From NCBI GenBank assembly GCA_040905265.1, contig JBBDRW010000068.1, forward strand, positions 1-42,654: 42,654 nucleotides of DNA, read 5' to 3'. Made by a program: the position numbers and the translations under genes. The notes beneath the pieces were generated by a model. That model was not told the origin of the DNA. It ran no database searches and saw only the letters and a program-made list of their open reading frames with translations. The DNA is from JBBDRW01 sp040905265 (GTDB lineage: Bacteria; Bacteroidota; Rhodothermia; Balneolales; Balneolaceae). Below are positions 8,759 to 17,800 of the stretch, one piece after another; the first letter of the stretch is position 1, and each line of letters begins with the position of its first letter.

Positions 8759-11700
8759 TTAGGATGGGTCAGCAAGCGGATCTTCCTTGTGCAGCGCCTG
8801 AAAACCCGCTTTTTCTACCATTGAGTTAATGAGATAATACATACAGGGTACGGCAAACAGCATCAACAGGGTTGACATGGCAAGCCCTCCGATAACCGTG
8901 CGGGCCATCGGGCTCCAGGTTTCGGCACCGGCCCCCAATTGAAGTGCGAGAGGAACCATGGCCAGTATCGTAGTAAAGGCGGTCATCAGGATCGGTCTCA
9001 GTCGACGGCTGGCTCCATTCACGATCGCATTACGCCGATCCTGGCCGCGTACCTGTAATATTTTAATGTAGTCTATCATCACAATTCCGTTATTCACTAC
9101 AATACCGGTCAATAAAACCAGCCCCACCATTGCAGTAACACTGACAGGGGTTGAGGTAATCCAGAGCATCAGAAGTACTCCTGTGAGAGCCAGTGGAACT
9201 GTACCAATAATGATAAACGGCTCGATCAGGCTTTCAAACTGAGATGCCATGACCATGTAGGTCAGAATAGCCGCAACCATGAATGCGATCATCAAATAGT
9301 AAAATGACTCCTGCTGATCTTCTGCCGCGCCGGCCACTTCGTACCGGTACCCGTCCGGCCACTGCATCTGGTCGAGAACCGACCGGGCCTGTTCGGTAGC
9401 TGTTTTCAGGTCCAGCCCTTCGAGATCAGCTGCAATCTCGACCATACGTTCCTGATTGGTCCGGATAATACTGGACGGCCCGTTATAGCGTTCAATCCTC
9501 GCAAGGTTACTCAATGGCATCCAATCTCCATCCGGAGTCTGAATCTGAATCTCCTGAAGTGCCGTTGATGTGGCACGTTCGGAGGGGGCAAGCTGGACCA
9601 GTACCTGAAACTCAATTCCCTGATCGACAAATGTCGTTGCTACTTCCCCTCTGACGGCATTACTGACCGCAGTGGTTACCTGGTTTACATTCATCCCTGT
9701 ACGTGAGATCCGTTCGCGGTCCATCTCGATTCTCAGTTCAGGGCGTCCCTGGTCTGCAGAGCTGAACAGGTTCGAAATCCCCTCCATCCCTTCGAGCTGC
9801 TGCATGGCAGCGACAGAGAGCTCATGGCGGATTTCGGGGTCAAATCCGTAAACCTGAACTATGAGGCCCGTTTCACCGTCCGGGCTGAGCGGGTCCTCCC
9901 GAACCTCCCGGATATTGGCGGCCGGGACAGCAGAGAGCGCTCTGAGAAGATCGTCGGTAATTTCAAACTGGCTTCGGTTTCGCTCTTCAACAGGAACCAG
10001 TTCAATTCGTACCATTCCCTGATTCCCGCCGGGGTTTTCTGCTCCCTCGATGCCGATCTTGTCTCCGTAATCGGAAACGATCAGACGTGCTTCGGGTACT
10101 TCACGGCGAATGATATCTTCGACTTGTACAATGGTGCGTTCCAGTTCAAAGATATTGACGCCGGGCTCCCTCTGTACTTCAAGTACAATATTGTTTTCAT
10201 CCACTTCCGGAAAAAACTCACCTCCGAGAAGATAAAAAATCGGAACAGTCAGGAGGAACAGAAGCACAGAGACTGCAATAACCCATCCGCTGCGTGGAAT
10301 GAGTGCATCAAGCCGGTTTTTATAAGAGTTTTCGACCCGGTTAAACATCCGCTCCAGCCCGGGGGCGATTCTCTTTTGAAACATTCCGGTGCCTGAGTCC
10401 AGCAGCTTCTTTGCAAGCCAGATGAACGGGTAGGCAGGGATGAAGATCAGGAAGATCGGTATACTGACAATCCGGGTCCAGACGGATGTTTTCCGCCACT
10501 CCAGGAGTTGTTGCATGAGCGTCGTTGCAGTATCGGAACCTGCCTCTTCCATTTCACGCTGGAACAGTCTGGAACTGAGAAGAGGAATCAACGTGAGTGC
10601 AACCAGTACCGAGACTACCAGGGCAAATGAAATTGTGAGTGCGAGGTCCCGAAACAGGAGTCCGGCGATACCCGGAACAAACAGTATGGGTAGAAAGACG
10701 ACCAGGGTTGTGATGGTCGACATGACAATCGGCATGGAGACCTCCTGGGCTCCATTGACGGCGGCACTTGCCCCCTCTTCCCCATCCTCACGGAATCGGA
10801 AAATGTTCTCCAGAACAACCACGGCGTTGTCCACAACCAGGCCAACGGCAAGCGTCAGGCCGGAGAGAGAAATAATATTCAAACTCACATCTGCCCAGTG
10901 CATAATACTGAAGGTAGTGATGATCGAGACCGGGATGGAGATCGCAACAATAAATGACGAGCGGCCGCTTCTAAGAAAAACAAGCAGCATGAGCATGACC
11001 AGAATAATTGCCTGGAAACCGGTCCAGATCAGATTCTGGATGGACATCTCGATAAAATCAGCTTTGTTGGTAAGAATTTCGAGTTGAACATCAGATGGCA
11101 AAATGGACCGGAGCTCTTCAACGGAAGAGACCACGCCGCCAGCTGCACTGACAACATTGCTGTCGCTCTGTTTATAGATGTTGATGATAACCCCATCGTT
11201 CTCCTGGACCCGCACATTTCCGATTGGTTGAGCAATTCCGTCCTCGACTTCCGCAATATCTTTGAGGTAGATCGGATTCCCCTCGCGTTCGGCTACGATT
11301 GCGTTCCGGATTTGATCAAGGTCCCGGAAGTCACTGATGGTTCGGAGCGAATAGGTCTGGTCTCCCTCCGAAAGCTGGCCTGCAGGCACCTGTATATTCT
11401 CCTGGTTCAAACGGGTAGCGACAGCTGCAATGTCAATATCATTTGCAACCATATCGGCTATCCGCATTTGGACGTTGATCTGCCGTTCAAGTCCGCCGGC
11501 AGTCGTGGCAGAAGCGACTCCGTTGATTCTTTCAAGGCGTTGTTCCAGCTGTTGCGTCGAGATCGTTCGAAGTTCCCGTGAACTCCTGCTGTCAGAGGTC
11601 AATGTAAGGACAACGATCGGTTCATCATTCGGGTCATAGGAAAAAACAACAGGCTGTTCAGCATCCTGAGGAATAGAACGCCGAATTTGATCCAGCCTTT

Positions 11701-12031
11701 TGCGTACTTCCGTCTCAGCGACAAACAGATCGGTACCCCAGTCGAAATTGAGGCGGACAACAGAAGTCCCCTGGCTGGAGAGAGAGCGTACCCGCTGGAT
11801 TCCGGAAACACTTCCAACAGTCTCTTCAATCGGACGGGTGATCAGCGTCTCCATATCTTCCGGAGCAACCCCCTCATAGACGGTATAGACCGTAATGCTT
11901 GGAAAAGAGACGTCCGGGTAAAGGTTCAACCGTAAATTGGACAGTCCAAAGATTCCGAAGCCGATCAGAATCAAACTGATCATCACAAAGGTGACCGGCC
12001 TGTCAACGGCAAGTTTTGTAAGGCTTTTCAT
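8759..12031 (-). CDS. RND efflux permease, HAE1/AcrB family (first permease of operon)
   Basis: A 1090-residue inner-membrane exporter, clearly a paralogue of the downstream permease (both share the FGxFxLSNL segment after TM1 and VAPEDM in the first loop). TM4 carries GLVVDNAVVVLENIF (Asp about 401) and TM10 carries VNNGIVMIDYI. Compared with its partner it has about 50 extra residues between TM6 and TM7, including a hydrophobic Pro-rich stretch (IPIFLIFIPAYPFIWL, near 525-540) where AcrB has a cytoplasmic amphipathic helix. The periplasmic porter and docking loops look complete. It follows the adaptor gene by 69 bp and precedes the second permease by 14 bp, so all three are probably cotranscribed. 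Confidence 0.93.
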   Translation of the reverse strand: MKSLTKLAVDRPVTFVMISLILIGFGIFGLSNLRLNLYPDVSFPSITVYTVYEGVAPEDMETLITRPIEETVGSVSGIQRVRSLSSQGTSVVRLNFDWGTDLFVAETEVRKRLDQIRRSIPQDAEQPVVFSYDPNDEPIVVLTLTSDSRSSRELRTISTQQLEQRLERINGVASATTAGGLERQINVQMRIADMVANDIDIAAVATRLNQENIQVPAGQLSEGDQTYSLRTISDFRDLDQIRNAIVAEREGNPIYLKDIAEVEDGIAQPIGNVRVQENDGVIINIYKQSDSNVVSAAGGVVSSVEELRSILPSDVQLEILTNKADFIEMSIQNLIWTGFQAIILVMLMLLVFLRSGRSSFIVAISIPVSIITTFSIMHWADVSLNIISLSGLTLAVGLVVDNAVVVLENIFRFREDGEEGASAAVNGAQEVSMPIVMSTITTLVVFLPILFVPGIAGLLFRDLALTISFALVVSVLVALTLIPLLSSRLFQREMEEAGSDTATTLMQQLLEWRKTSVWTRIVSIPIFLIFIPAYPFIWLAKKLLDSGTGMFQKRIAPGLERMFNRVENSYKNRLDALIPRSGWVIAVSVLLFLLTVPIFYLLGGEFFPEVDENNIVLEVQREPGVNIFELERTIVQVEDIIRREVPEARLIVSDYGDKIGIEGAENPGGNQGMVRIELVPVEERNRSQFEITDDLLRALSAVPAANIREVREDPLSPDGETGLIVQVYGFDPEIRHELSVAAMQQLEGMEGISNLFSSADQGRPELRIEMDRERISRTGMNVNQVTTAVSNAVRGEVATTFVDQGIEFQVLVQLAPSERATSTALQEIQIQTPDGDWMPLSNLARIERYNGPSSIIRTNQERMVEIAADLEGLDLKTATEQARSVLDQMQWPDGYRYEVAGAAEDQQESFYYLMIAFMVAAILTYMVMASQFESLIEPFIIIGTVPLALTGVLLMLWITSTPVSVTAMVGLVLLTGIVVNNGIVMIDYIKILQVRGQDRRNAIVNGASRRLRPILMTAFTTILAMVPLALQLGAGAETWSPMARTVIGGLAMSTLLMLFAVPCMYYLINSMVEKAGFQALHKEDPLADPS

Positions 12032-12100
12032 GATTTTTTTCTCAACGTCTTGTTACTTCTCACATTCTATCGTTTTGCTGTCGAGGCAATTCGGATCAGT

Positions 12101-13351
12101 TTATTCAGTACCGGTCTCTACACCCTGTCGAGCATTATCTTCGCCAACTGGTTGAGAGACTCGGATTCTGGCGTTATTCTGAAGATTTCTGTGGCCGGTA
12201 ACAATGATTCTGTCACCCGGCTGCAAGCCTGAAAGCACCTCTATCCGATCTCCCTCTTCTATACCCAGTTCCAGATCCCTTCTGACAGCAACAGAGTCGC
12301 CCTGTGAGACAAACACGGAGTAGGAACGGTTCAACTCCACAGTATTGGTTTCAGGCTCGATATAGGTCTCTACTCTCTCCAGCAGGGGTGCGCGCGGAAT
12401 TACAACGGCATTCTCTTTTGTAAGGAGTACGATTCTCGATTCAACCAGCACACCCTGGCGGATTGAAGGTGTCGTTTCATTCAGTGTGACGACCACTTCA
12501 CCCAATCCAGTATCGGGGTGGAGTTGAGGGCTGATTCGTGTGATAACGCCTTGCGCTGCCAGTCCGTCCCGGTTGGAGAGCCGCATGTTTACAGGAAGGC
12601 CAATCTGTACCGCTTCCCAATCGTGCATCGGGAGGTGGAGACGGGTTTCATAACCGGAGAGGTTTGCAACTTCAAATGCCGGGTTACCGGTCGTTGCCAA
12701 ATCTCCTACCGAAATGAGCCGTTCCAGGACGACTCCGTAGATCGGAGATGTGATCTCTGTATTCTCCAGATCTTCCCGGCTCTGGGTCATGGATGCGAGT
12801 GCACCCCGGTACTGCTGGCGACTGCTCTCGAATGTAGCCTGTGCATCTTCAAATTCCGATGTACTGATAGCGTTGTTCTGGTGGAGTGTTCGCTGACGTT
12901 CAAACTGTGTGCTGTCCCGTTCAAACGTGATGCGGCTCTGCTGCAACTGGGCGGCAGCCTGTTCCACATTGTCCCTGAAAGGAATGTCATAGATTTTCGC
13001 CATCACCTGGCCTGACTGTACAGTGTCACCCAGGTCCACATGAACCTCCGTGATTCGCTGGCTTACCTGGGGGTTAACACTGATCACATCTTTCGCCTGA
13101 ACAGTGCCAAATGACCGGATCTGGTCCGAAATGGATGAGGTAGTTACCTCCATCACTTCAACGCTGGCAGGCTGGCCGCTTTGACCTTGTCCAAATCCGC
13201 CGAAACCGCCGGGCCCTCCGCCCTGGCTCTGTGGAGCTTCGGATTCATTCGAACCGCATGCGGTAAAAAGCAACAGGGTACCCAACAGAGATACCGAAAC
13301 AAATATGAAAGTCTTCAATGTTATCTGATTTTTATTTCGAATAGAGTGCAT
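12101..13351 (-). CDS. RND periplasmic adaptor (membrane-fusion) lipoprotein
   Basis: First gene of the efflux operon, 416 residues. An atypically long n-region precedes a hydrophobic segment and the lipobox LFTAC (Cys32). Next comes a Gly-rich linker (GGGPGGFGGFGQG, about 44-56) and then the adaptor core: beta-barrel/lipoyl half (VDLGDTVQSGQVMAKI), an alpha-helical hairpin rich in Gln and Glu (about 115-195), the second lipoyl half (ITSPIYGVVLERLISVGD), and the membrane-proximal domain ending GLQPGDRIIVTGHRNL. These proteins bridge the inner-membrane pump to a TolC channel. No TolC gene is present in this operon, so the channel must be encoded elsewhere; the TolC at 25041-26645 is one candidate (inference). 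Confidence 0.92.
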   Translation of the reverse strand: MHSIRNKNQITLKTFIFVSVSLLGTLLLFTACGSNESEAPQSQGGGPGGFGGFGQGQSGQPASVEVMEVTTSSISDQIRSFGTVQAKDVISVNPQVSQRITEVHVDLGDTVQSGQVMAKIYDIPFRDNVEQAAAQLQQSRITFERDSTQFERQRTLHQNNAISTSEFEDAQATFESSRQQYRGALASMTQSREDLENTEITSPIYGVVLERLISVGDLATTGNPAFEVANLSGYETRLHLPMHDWEAVQIGLPVNMRLSNRDGLAAQGVITRISPQLHPDTGLGEVVVTLNETTPSIRQGVLVESRIVLLTKENAVVIPRAPLLERVETYIEPETNTVELNRSYSVFVSQGDSVAVRRDLELGIEEGDRIEVLSGLQPGDRIIVTGHRNLQNNARIRVSQPVGEDNARQGVETGTE

Positions 13352-13685
13352 AATGAATCTTGATGATTATAATCTCATGAGTAACGGTACAAGGTTTTCA
13401 ATTAAATCTATACTACCTGTACAACTTATTGCAATGTTTAATAAAATATTTGCAGGGTACGTTGCCAGCCAATAACGATTTAAATGGATAAACATTTGTA
13501 TTTGCGGCAGACCTCAAGCCGGCAGCTGTGGGGTGACCGGCTTGTGACTACGTATCTCGACGTTTGAATGTTCCGTTTCATTCTATTGCCAACAGTGATT
13601 TTCCATACTTTTACATTTTGGTGGCTTGTAAAGTGAGTTGTAATTTGCGAATCATAGAATTGGTACGATCAAAACGGAGATATAT
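13352..13685. other. Intergenic region between divergent adaptor and epimerase genes
   Basis: No gene is evident in this AT-rich stretch, which must hold the promoters for both flanking genes. It contains an inverted repeat CAAGCCGG / CCGGCTTG (13515-13522 and 13537-13544, 14-nt loop) without a following T-run, so a terminator is unlikely. A 10-bp palindrome GATTATAATC (13365-13374) sits just upstream of the adaptor start. No copy of the TGAC-N5-GTCA operator of the other efflux operon was found here. Confidence 0.5.
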
Positions 13686-14099
13686 ATGGATGAGTCGATA
13701 AGGGGGATGAAAGTCGATCATATTGCCATCGCAGTTCGTGATTTGGGGACCGCAATCCGGACATATGAATCCATCCTTGGGACGGAGTGTCGCCAGAGGG
13801 AAGTGGTTGAGTCGGAACAGGTTGAAACGGCATTCCTCAAGGCTGGTGATTCACATGTGGAACTTATTGCCGCATTCGGGCCGGAGTCAGCCGTCATACC
13901 CTTTCTGGAAAAGAGGGGAGAGGGGTTGCACCATATTGCCTTTACGGTAGATGATCTTGAAGAGGAGACGCAGCGGCTGGTGACAAGCGGTTTTCACATT
14001 CTGAACGAGCCGGTGAGGGGGGCAGGGGGCAAACGAATCGTCTTTCTCCGTCCGTCAGATTGCCATGGAGTCCTCGTAGAACTCTGTCAACCGATCTGA
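13686..14099 (+). CDS. mce: Methylmalonyl-CoA epimerase
   Basis: A 137-residue vicinal-oxygen-chelate protein that interconverts (R)- and (S)-methylmalonyl-CoA in the propionyl-CoA/succinyl-CoA route. VDHIAIAV opens the first beta-alpha-beta module and supplies the first metal ligand (His12). HVELIAAF (57-64), LHHIAFTVDDL (81-91) and the C-terminal HGVLVELCQP (Glu132) provide the other expected ligand positions. Length is typical. The ATG at 13686 has a good ribosome-binding site (CGGAG, about 7 nt upstream). A second ATG at 13707 would start at the conserved core and is a possible alternative. General glyoxalase function is less likely because of the full MCE pattern. It stands alone, with no mutase gene in the window. 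Confidence 0.92.
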   Translation: MDESIRGMKVDHIAIAVRDLGTAIRTYESILGTECRQREVVESEQVETAFLKAGDSHVELIAAFGPESAVIPFLEKRGEGLHHIAFTVDDLEEETQRLVTSGFHILNEPVRGAGGKRIVFLRPSDCHGVLVELCQPI

Positions 14100-14103
14100 C
14101 CGG

Positions 14104-14156
14104 ATCAAAGGATCCAAACTGTGAATGCAACAAGTCGGGGCGACAGGATTTGAACC
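14104..14156 (-). repeat. Duplicated tRNA-Pro 3' end plus downstream flank (remnant copy)
   Basis: These 53 bases are identical to 14242-14294. On the minus strand they contain the T-arm half, GGTTCAAATCCTG, and the acceptor 3' strand CGCCCCG of tRNA-Pro, followed by 32 bases of downstream flank. The 5' two-thirds of the tRNA is absent: upstream of the copy (minus strand) is unrelated sequence with a perfect hairpin GCGAAAGCA / TGCTTTCGC (14157-14175). A duplicated tRNA 3' end is what site-specific integration or a local duplication leaves behind. The intervening stretch is only 85 bp and has no integrase. Confidence 0.85.
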
Positions 14157-14241
14157 GCGAAAGCACTGCTTTCGCAATCGTACGGCGACCTCGACGTGAA
14201 GTACCTGAACAGAGATGTGGAAACAGTTACACAGAAGTGGC

Positions 14242-14294
14242 ATCAAAGGATCCAAACTGTGAATGCAACAAGTCGGGGCGACAGGATTTGAACC
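14242..14294 (-). repeat. Second copy of the 53-bp direct repeat, containing the 3' end of the intact tRNA-Pro
   Basis: Exact partner of 14104-14156, offset by 138 bp. Bases 14273-14294 belong to the intact tRNA-Pro (T-arm and acceptor), and 14242-14272 are its downstream flank. The match ends sharply inside the T-stem. Confidence 0.85.
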
Positions 14295-14346
14295 TGCGAC
14301 CCCTCGGCCCCCAGCCGAGTGCGCTACCGGACTACGCCACGCCCCG
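14273..14346 (-). tRNA. tRNA-Pro (anticodon GGG)
   Basis: The minus strand folds as a standard cloverleaf: acceptor CGGGGCG / CGCCCCG (seven pairs), D-arm GCGTAGTCCGGTAGCGC, anticodon stem CTCGG / CCGAG with loop CTGGGGG (anticodon GGG), T-arm GCAGG TTCAAAT CCTGT, and discriminator A. CCA is not encoded. It lies about 290 bp downstream of the cold-shock gene terminator region on the same strand and is followed by a duplicate of its own 3' end. Confidence 0.95.
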
Positions 14347-14424
14347 AAAAGAAAATCAAGATACGAGTCAAAAATCAGAGATGCATTCACAAAATAGAGT
14401 GACTACCGAAAGACTCTTCCGCAA

Positions 14425-14464
14425 TAAAAAACCCGCAGCGGCCACAAAGTGCCACGGCGGGTTT
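14425..14464 (-). terminator. Rho-independent terminator of the cold-shock gene
   Basis: AAACCCGC and GCGGGTTT (14429-14436 and 14457-14464) pair around a GC-rich partially paired interior. On the minus strand the stem is followed by a run of six T. It lies 25 bp after the stop codon of the cold-shock gene. Confidence 0.85.
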
Positions 14465-14488
14465 GAAATCAATCAATACGATTGAATA

Positions 14489-14707
14489 CTATTCGTAGAT
14501 CAGGCTCTCTACGTCGACTGCACTGAGACCTTTGGGAGTCTCCTCTACAGAGAATTCGACAGCTTCGCCATCTTCCAGGCCTTGCTGAAAGCCGAGTCCT
14601 TCTACGTTGTTTCTGTGGACAAAAATATCTTTGCCGCCTTCGTCAGGCTCGATAAAACCAAAACCTTTTTCGGCGTCAAACCATTTTACTTTTCCTTTTT
14701 GTGTCAT
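14489..14707 (-). CDS. Cold-shock domain protein (CspA family)
   Basis: A 72-residue OB-fold protein that binds single-stranded RNA and DNA and melts secondary structure. It shows GKVKWFDAEKGFGFI (RNP1 KGFGFI, 14-19) and DIFVH (RNP2, 27-31), followed by the usual acidic C-terminal half. The start was placed at the ATG at 14705-14707 because the conserved domain begins directly there and AAGG lies about 10 nt upstream. A longer reading frame to 14746 would add 13 residues with no family counterpart. The AT-rich leader and a strong terminator suggest a single-gene transcript, as is usual for csp genes. Confidence 0.95.
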   Translation of the reverse strand: MTQKGKVKWFDAEKGFGFIEPDEGGKDIFVHRNNVEGLGFQQGLEDGEAVEFSVEETPKGLSAVDVESLIYE

Positions 14708-14782
14708 AATGATATATACCTTGTTTTTGTCACCTAAAGAGTTCATCTATCGAAAAGAGGGGCGTTAACGCGTCGTTCCAGA

Positions 14783-14810
14783 AAAGATTACAATACAATA
14801 CTATTTACAA
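14783..14810 (-). promoter_or_regulatory. Possible promoter of the cold-shock gene
   Basis: On the minus strand a TTG and a TAATCTTT box are separated by 17 bp in a very AT-rich stretch with a repeated AGTATTGTA. This only loosely matches the Bacteroidota TTG / TAnnTTTG pattern. It would give a leader of roughly 70 nt before the start codon, similar to cold-inducible csp leaders. Confidence 0.3.
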
Positions 14811-14896
14811 TACTATATAACCATAGGTGGGGTTAAAAATTACTACCTTAAGATATGGGTTTTCGTGGGGTATTTCAAATAAATAATTCGTTGCAG

Positions 14897-17800
14897 TTAA
14901 AACCGGGCCTCCTCAGGAGAGTACCTGAATGCCAGTTGTAACAGCCCAGGATTGTGCTCTTCGGCCAGTTCAAAATACTCTTCAGCCTGTTCGATGTCAC
15001 CCAGGCCTAAAGAGCCGAGTGCCAGTTTCAGATACCCTTCGGAGAGACGGTCCTGGTCAGATCGAACGGAGCTGAAAGGGTCAAAGAAGTCTACGGAAAC
15101 ATCACGATCCAGATCATCATTTCCGCTTTGAATCAATGATCTGTAAATAGATTCAGCTGAACTGGAATCGTCTATTTTTTCATACGCTTTTGCAGCATAA
15201 AAACGGCACTCTGGTGACCGGTTACTACCGTCAGCGGATTGTTCAAATTTCATTCGGGCTTCCTCCATATTTCCTTTGGCCTCAGCGACAATGCCCTGAT
15301 AGTAGAAGACGATACATTCAAACTGATTGCTAACGGTCTGAAGATTTTCCGGGTAGGAGATTGCCGAGGTGAGGAAAGCGTTCGCTTCGTCCAGTTCATT
15401 CTCATTCAGTGCATCAATCGCACGATTCAGATGTGCGTAGATCCAGAATGGGTAAATACTGCCGCCCCCTTCCCAACGTCGAAAGTGGTGGGAACGCATG
15501 AGCTCGATCGCATCACTGTACATCCCATTCAGTGTAAGCAGCTCTACAAACGGGAAGAGCGTGGTAAGGTCGGACGTGACAACGTCCCGTTTCTCGAGAA
15601 ACGGGGCAAGTCTTGTCTCAGGATCGGTCTGCATCGATTCCAGATAGAGATCATGTTCATAGTAGTAGCGGGGGTCGTCCGGATTCAATTCGATTGCCCG
15701 GCGAATGTTCGTCAGTGTGGCGTCCAGATCATTCTTTACATTGGCATAGGCAAATGCAAGGTTGCGGTGCGCCACCGGGATAGTCCGGGTAAGTTCTGTG
15801 GAGCGTTCCCACGCCTCAATCGCCTTTTCCGGCTGGTGGTCGTAATAGATATTGCCGATCAGGTACCAGGCGAGTCCATCCTCCGGCTGGTATTCGAGAG
15901 CACTGTTCAGTGCTTTTACAGTCTCAAACCGGAACGGAAAGGCGTACTCATACGGCATCCCGCCCGCCTGCTGGTACCGGGAAGCGGCTTCACTGCTGTT
16001 GCCGATCTGGTGGTGGTAATATCCAAGGGTATAGTGAATAATCGGATCCTGAGTCAGTTCCGCCTCATTCAGGGCAAGGGAGAGCTCCAGCAGTTTGATT
16101 GCATCTTCATAAAGCCCGGCATTTCCATATTGAACAGCCAGCTCCAGGTAGTTTTCCGAAGAGTTACGCATCAGTTCTCTCATTCGGTTCAGAACCTGTT
16201 GTTCACCCTTCAACAGGTACTCCTCAAAGTAGCCCCGGAAATGAAGCGGGTCGATCTCCCTCAGCTTCTCCACCATTTCTTCAGCCAGGCCGGGTTGTCC
16301 GGTTCTGCGGTAAAGAGAGGCCTGGAGCGCGAGCAGGTCGACACTTCTGGTGTTGATCGACAAAGCTTCCCGGCTATGTTCAAGAGCGGTGCGGTACTCG
16401 CCGTCCATGCTCTTCATCAAAGCCATCTGGTAATGGGAAGCTGACCGGAAATTGTAATCCCAGCTCGTCTTATAGAAGAGTTCATATGCTTCTTCCATCC
16501 GTCCGAGTTCACGATATGCAAGTGCCAGGTAGTAGAGCGGATCACCTCTTTCAGGCGTAACATAATCCCAGCCTACACGTTCAACGGCACGTTCCAGGAA
16601 GGGCGCGGCGCTCTCCGGATCGCCTTCTTTCAGGTAGAGAATTCCCGTTCGGGTGAGCGCCTGAACATGTTGTGGGTTAATCTCTATGGCCCGTTTATAG
16701 AAATCACGCGGCTGGTAGAAAGCGTCGTGAAACTGTTCATAATAGAGGCCCTGGTAATAGAGACTATCCGCATCATTGATGAGGTCTGCATCTTGCAAGG
16801 GGGATACCGGCTCTGGCATCGATTCTTCTTCAACCTCTTCCGGACGGTAGGTGATGAGTTGCTCGCCGGATGCATCCCGGATCTCCAGAGTCAGGTCAAA
16901 GAGGGAGAGGTCTGTCGGGATTTCCCATTCCGAGTGATAGGGAAGGCCTGGCTGGAGGTCGGTTTCTGTATGGATATGGTTCTCGCCGCCGGCCGAGACA
17001 GTGATCTCTGCTCCCGGAAAGGGGCGGGTGGCATTAATCGTCAGATGCAGAGAGCCATCCTCTTCATCAAAGGAGACAATCGCATTTCTGTTAACATGTT
17101 TAACATCTTGCAGCTCTTTTAGCGGAGCAAACCAGTAGGTCGTCTCTTTCGTCTCACCGGCCTGCATCCAGCTGTAGTCGGGCTGGTTGTCGGAATAGGA
17201 GCCAAACATCAGCTCGATATAGGGGCCATTTTCATCCGTAAGCAGATTATCCCACATCTCTCCATTCGGATTGTTTCCCCAGGACCAGAGTTTTTTACCT
17301 GGATTGATATGCCTGTTGCCAAAGATCACGGTACCGGCTCTTGCACCGTGGTCAATACCGGCGACAAAGTTGCCCCTGTTCCCCCATTCGAAGAAGGAGG
17401 TCGGTTTGGAGTGGTTCGCCCACCGGCTGACATCTACGCCGTCGGTATAGTCGGCCCCGTCATAATACTGGTGGCTGACCGGCCACTCTGAAAACTGGTT
17501 CTTTCTGTGAAAAGTTGCCCATTGAGTGGCAGGTGGAAAGAATACCTGATACTGTTCATTTGTATGGACAGCTGCATTGGCAAAAACGAGCAGGGAGTTC
17601 TGGAACGGGCTCGTGTTGAATACACGAATTGTCGTCTCCAGCAAGGTCGATTCCGGATGGAGGGTAAGACCGACAATCCACCGGGTACGGTGCCTCCATT
17701 CGGTTTCACCCACCCAAACAGTCTTGCTGCCGTCCTCCTGTTCGGTAATCCTGTAGTCGACCGGGGTGAATGATGTTGCCCGGTGATGATGCGGAATGTT

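Noticed and set aside
14157..14241. A second tRNA gene (Ser or Leu type with a long variable arm) joined to the duplicated T-arm
   Set aside because: The GCGAAAGCA / TGCTTTCGC hairpin could mimic a variable arm, but no acceptor 5' strand, D-arm or anticodon stem of suitable form could be found upstream.
14055..14390. Minus-strand open frame with a repeated internal peptide
   Set aside because: The repeated peptide is the translation of the duplicated tRNA-Pro 3' end. The frame runs through an intact tRNA gene and is not coding.
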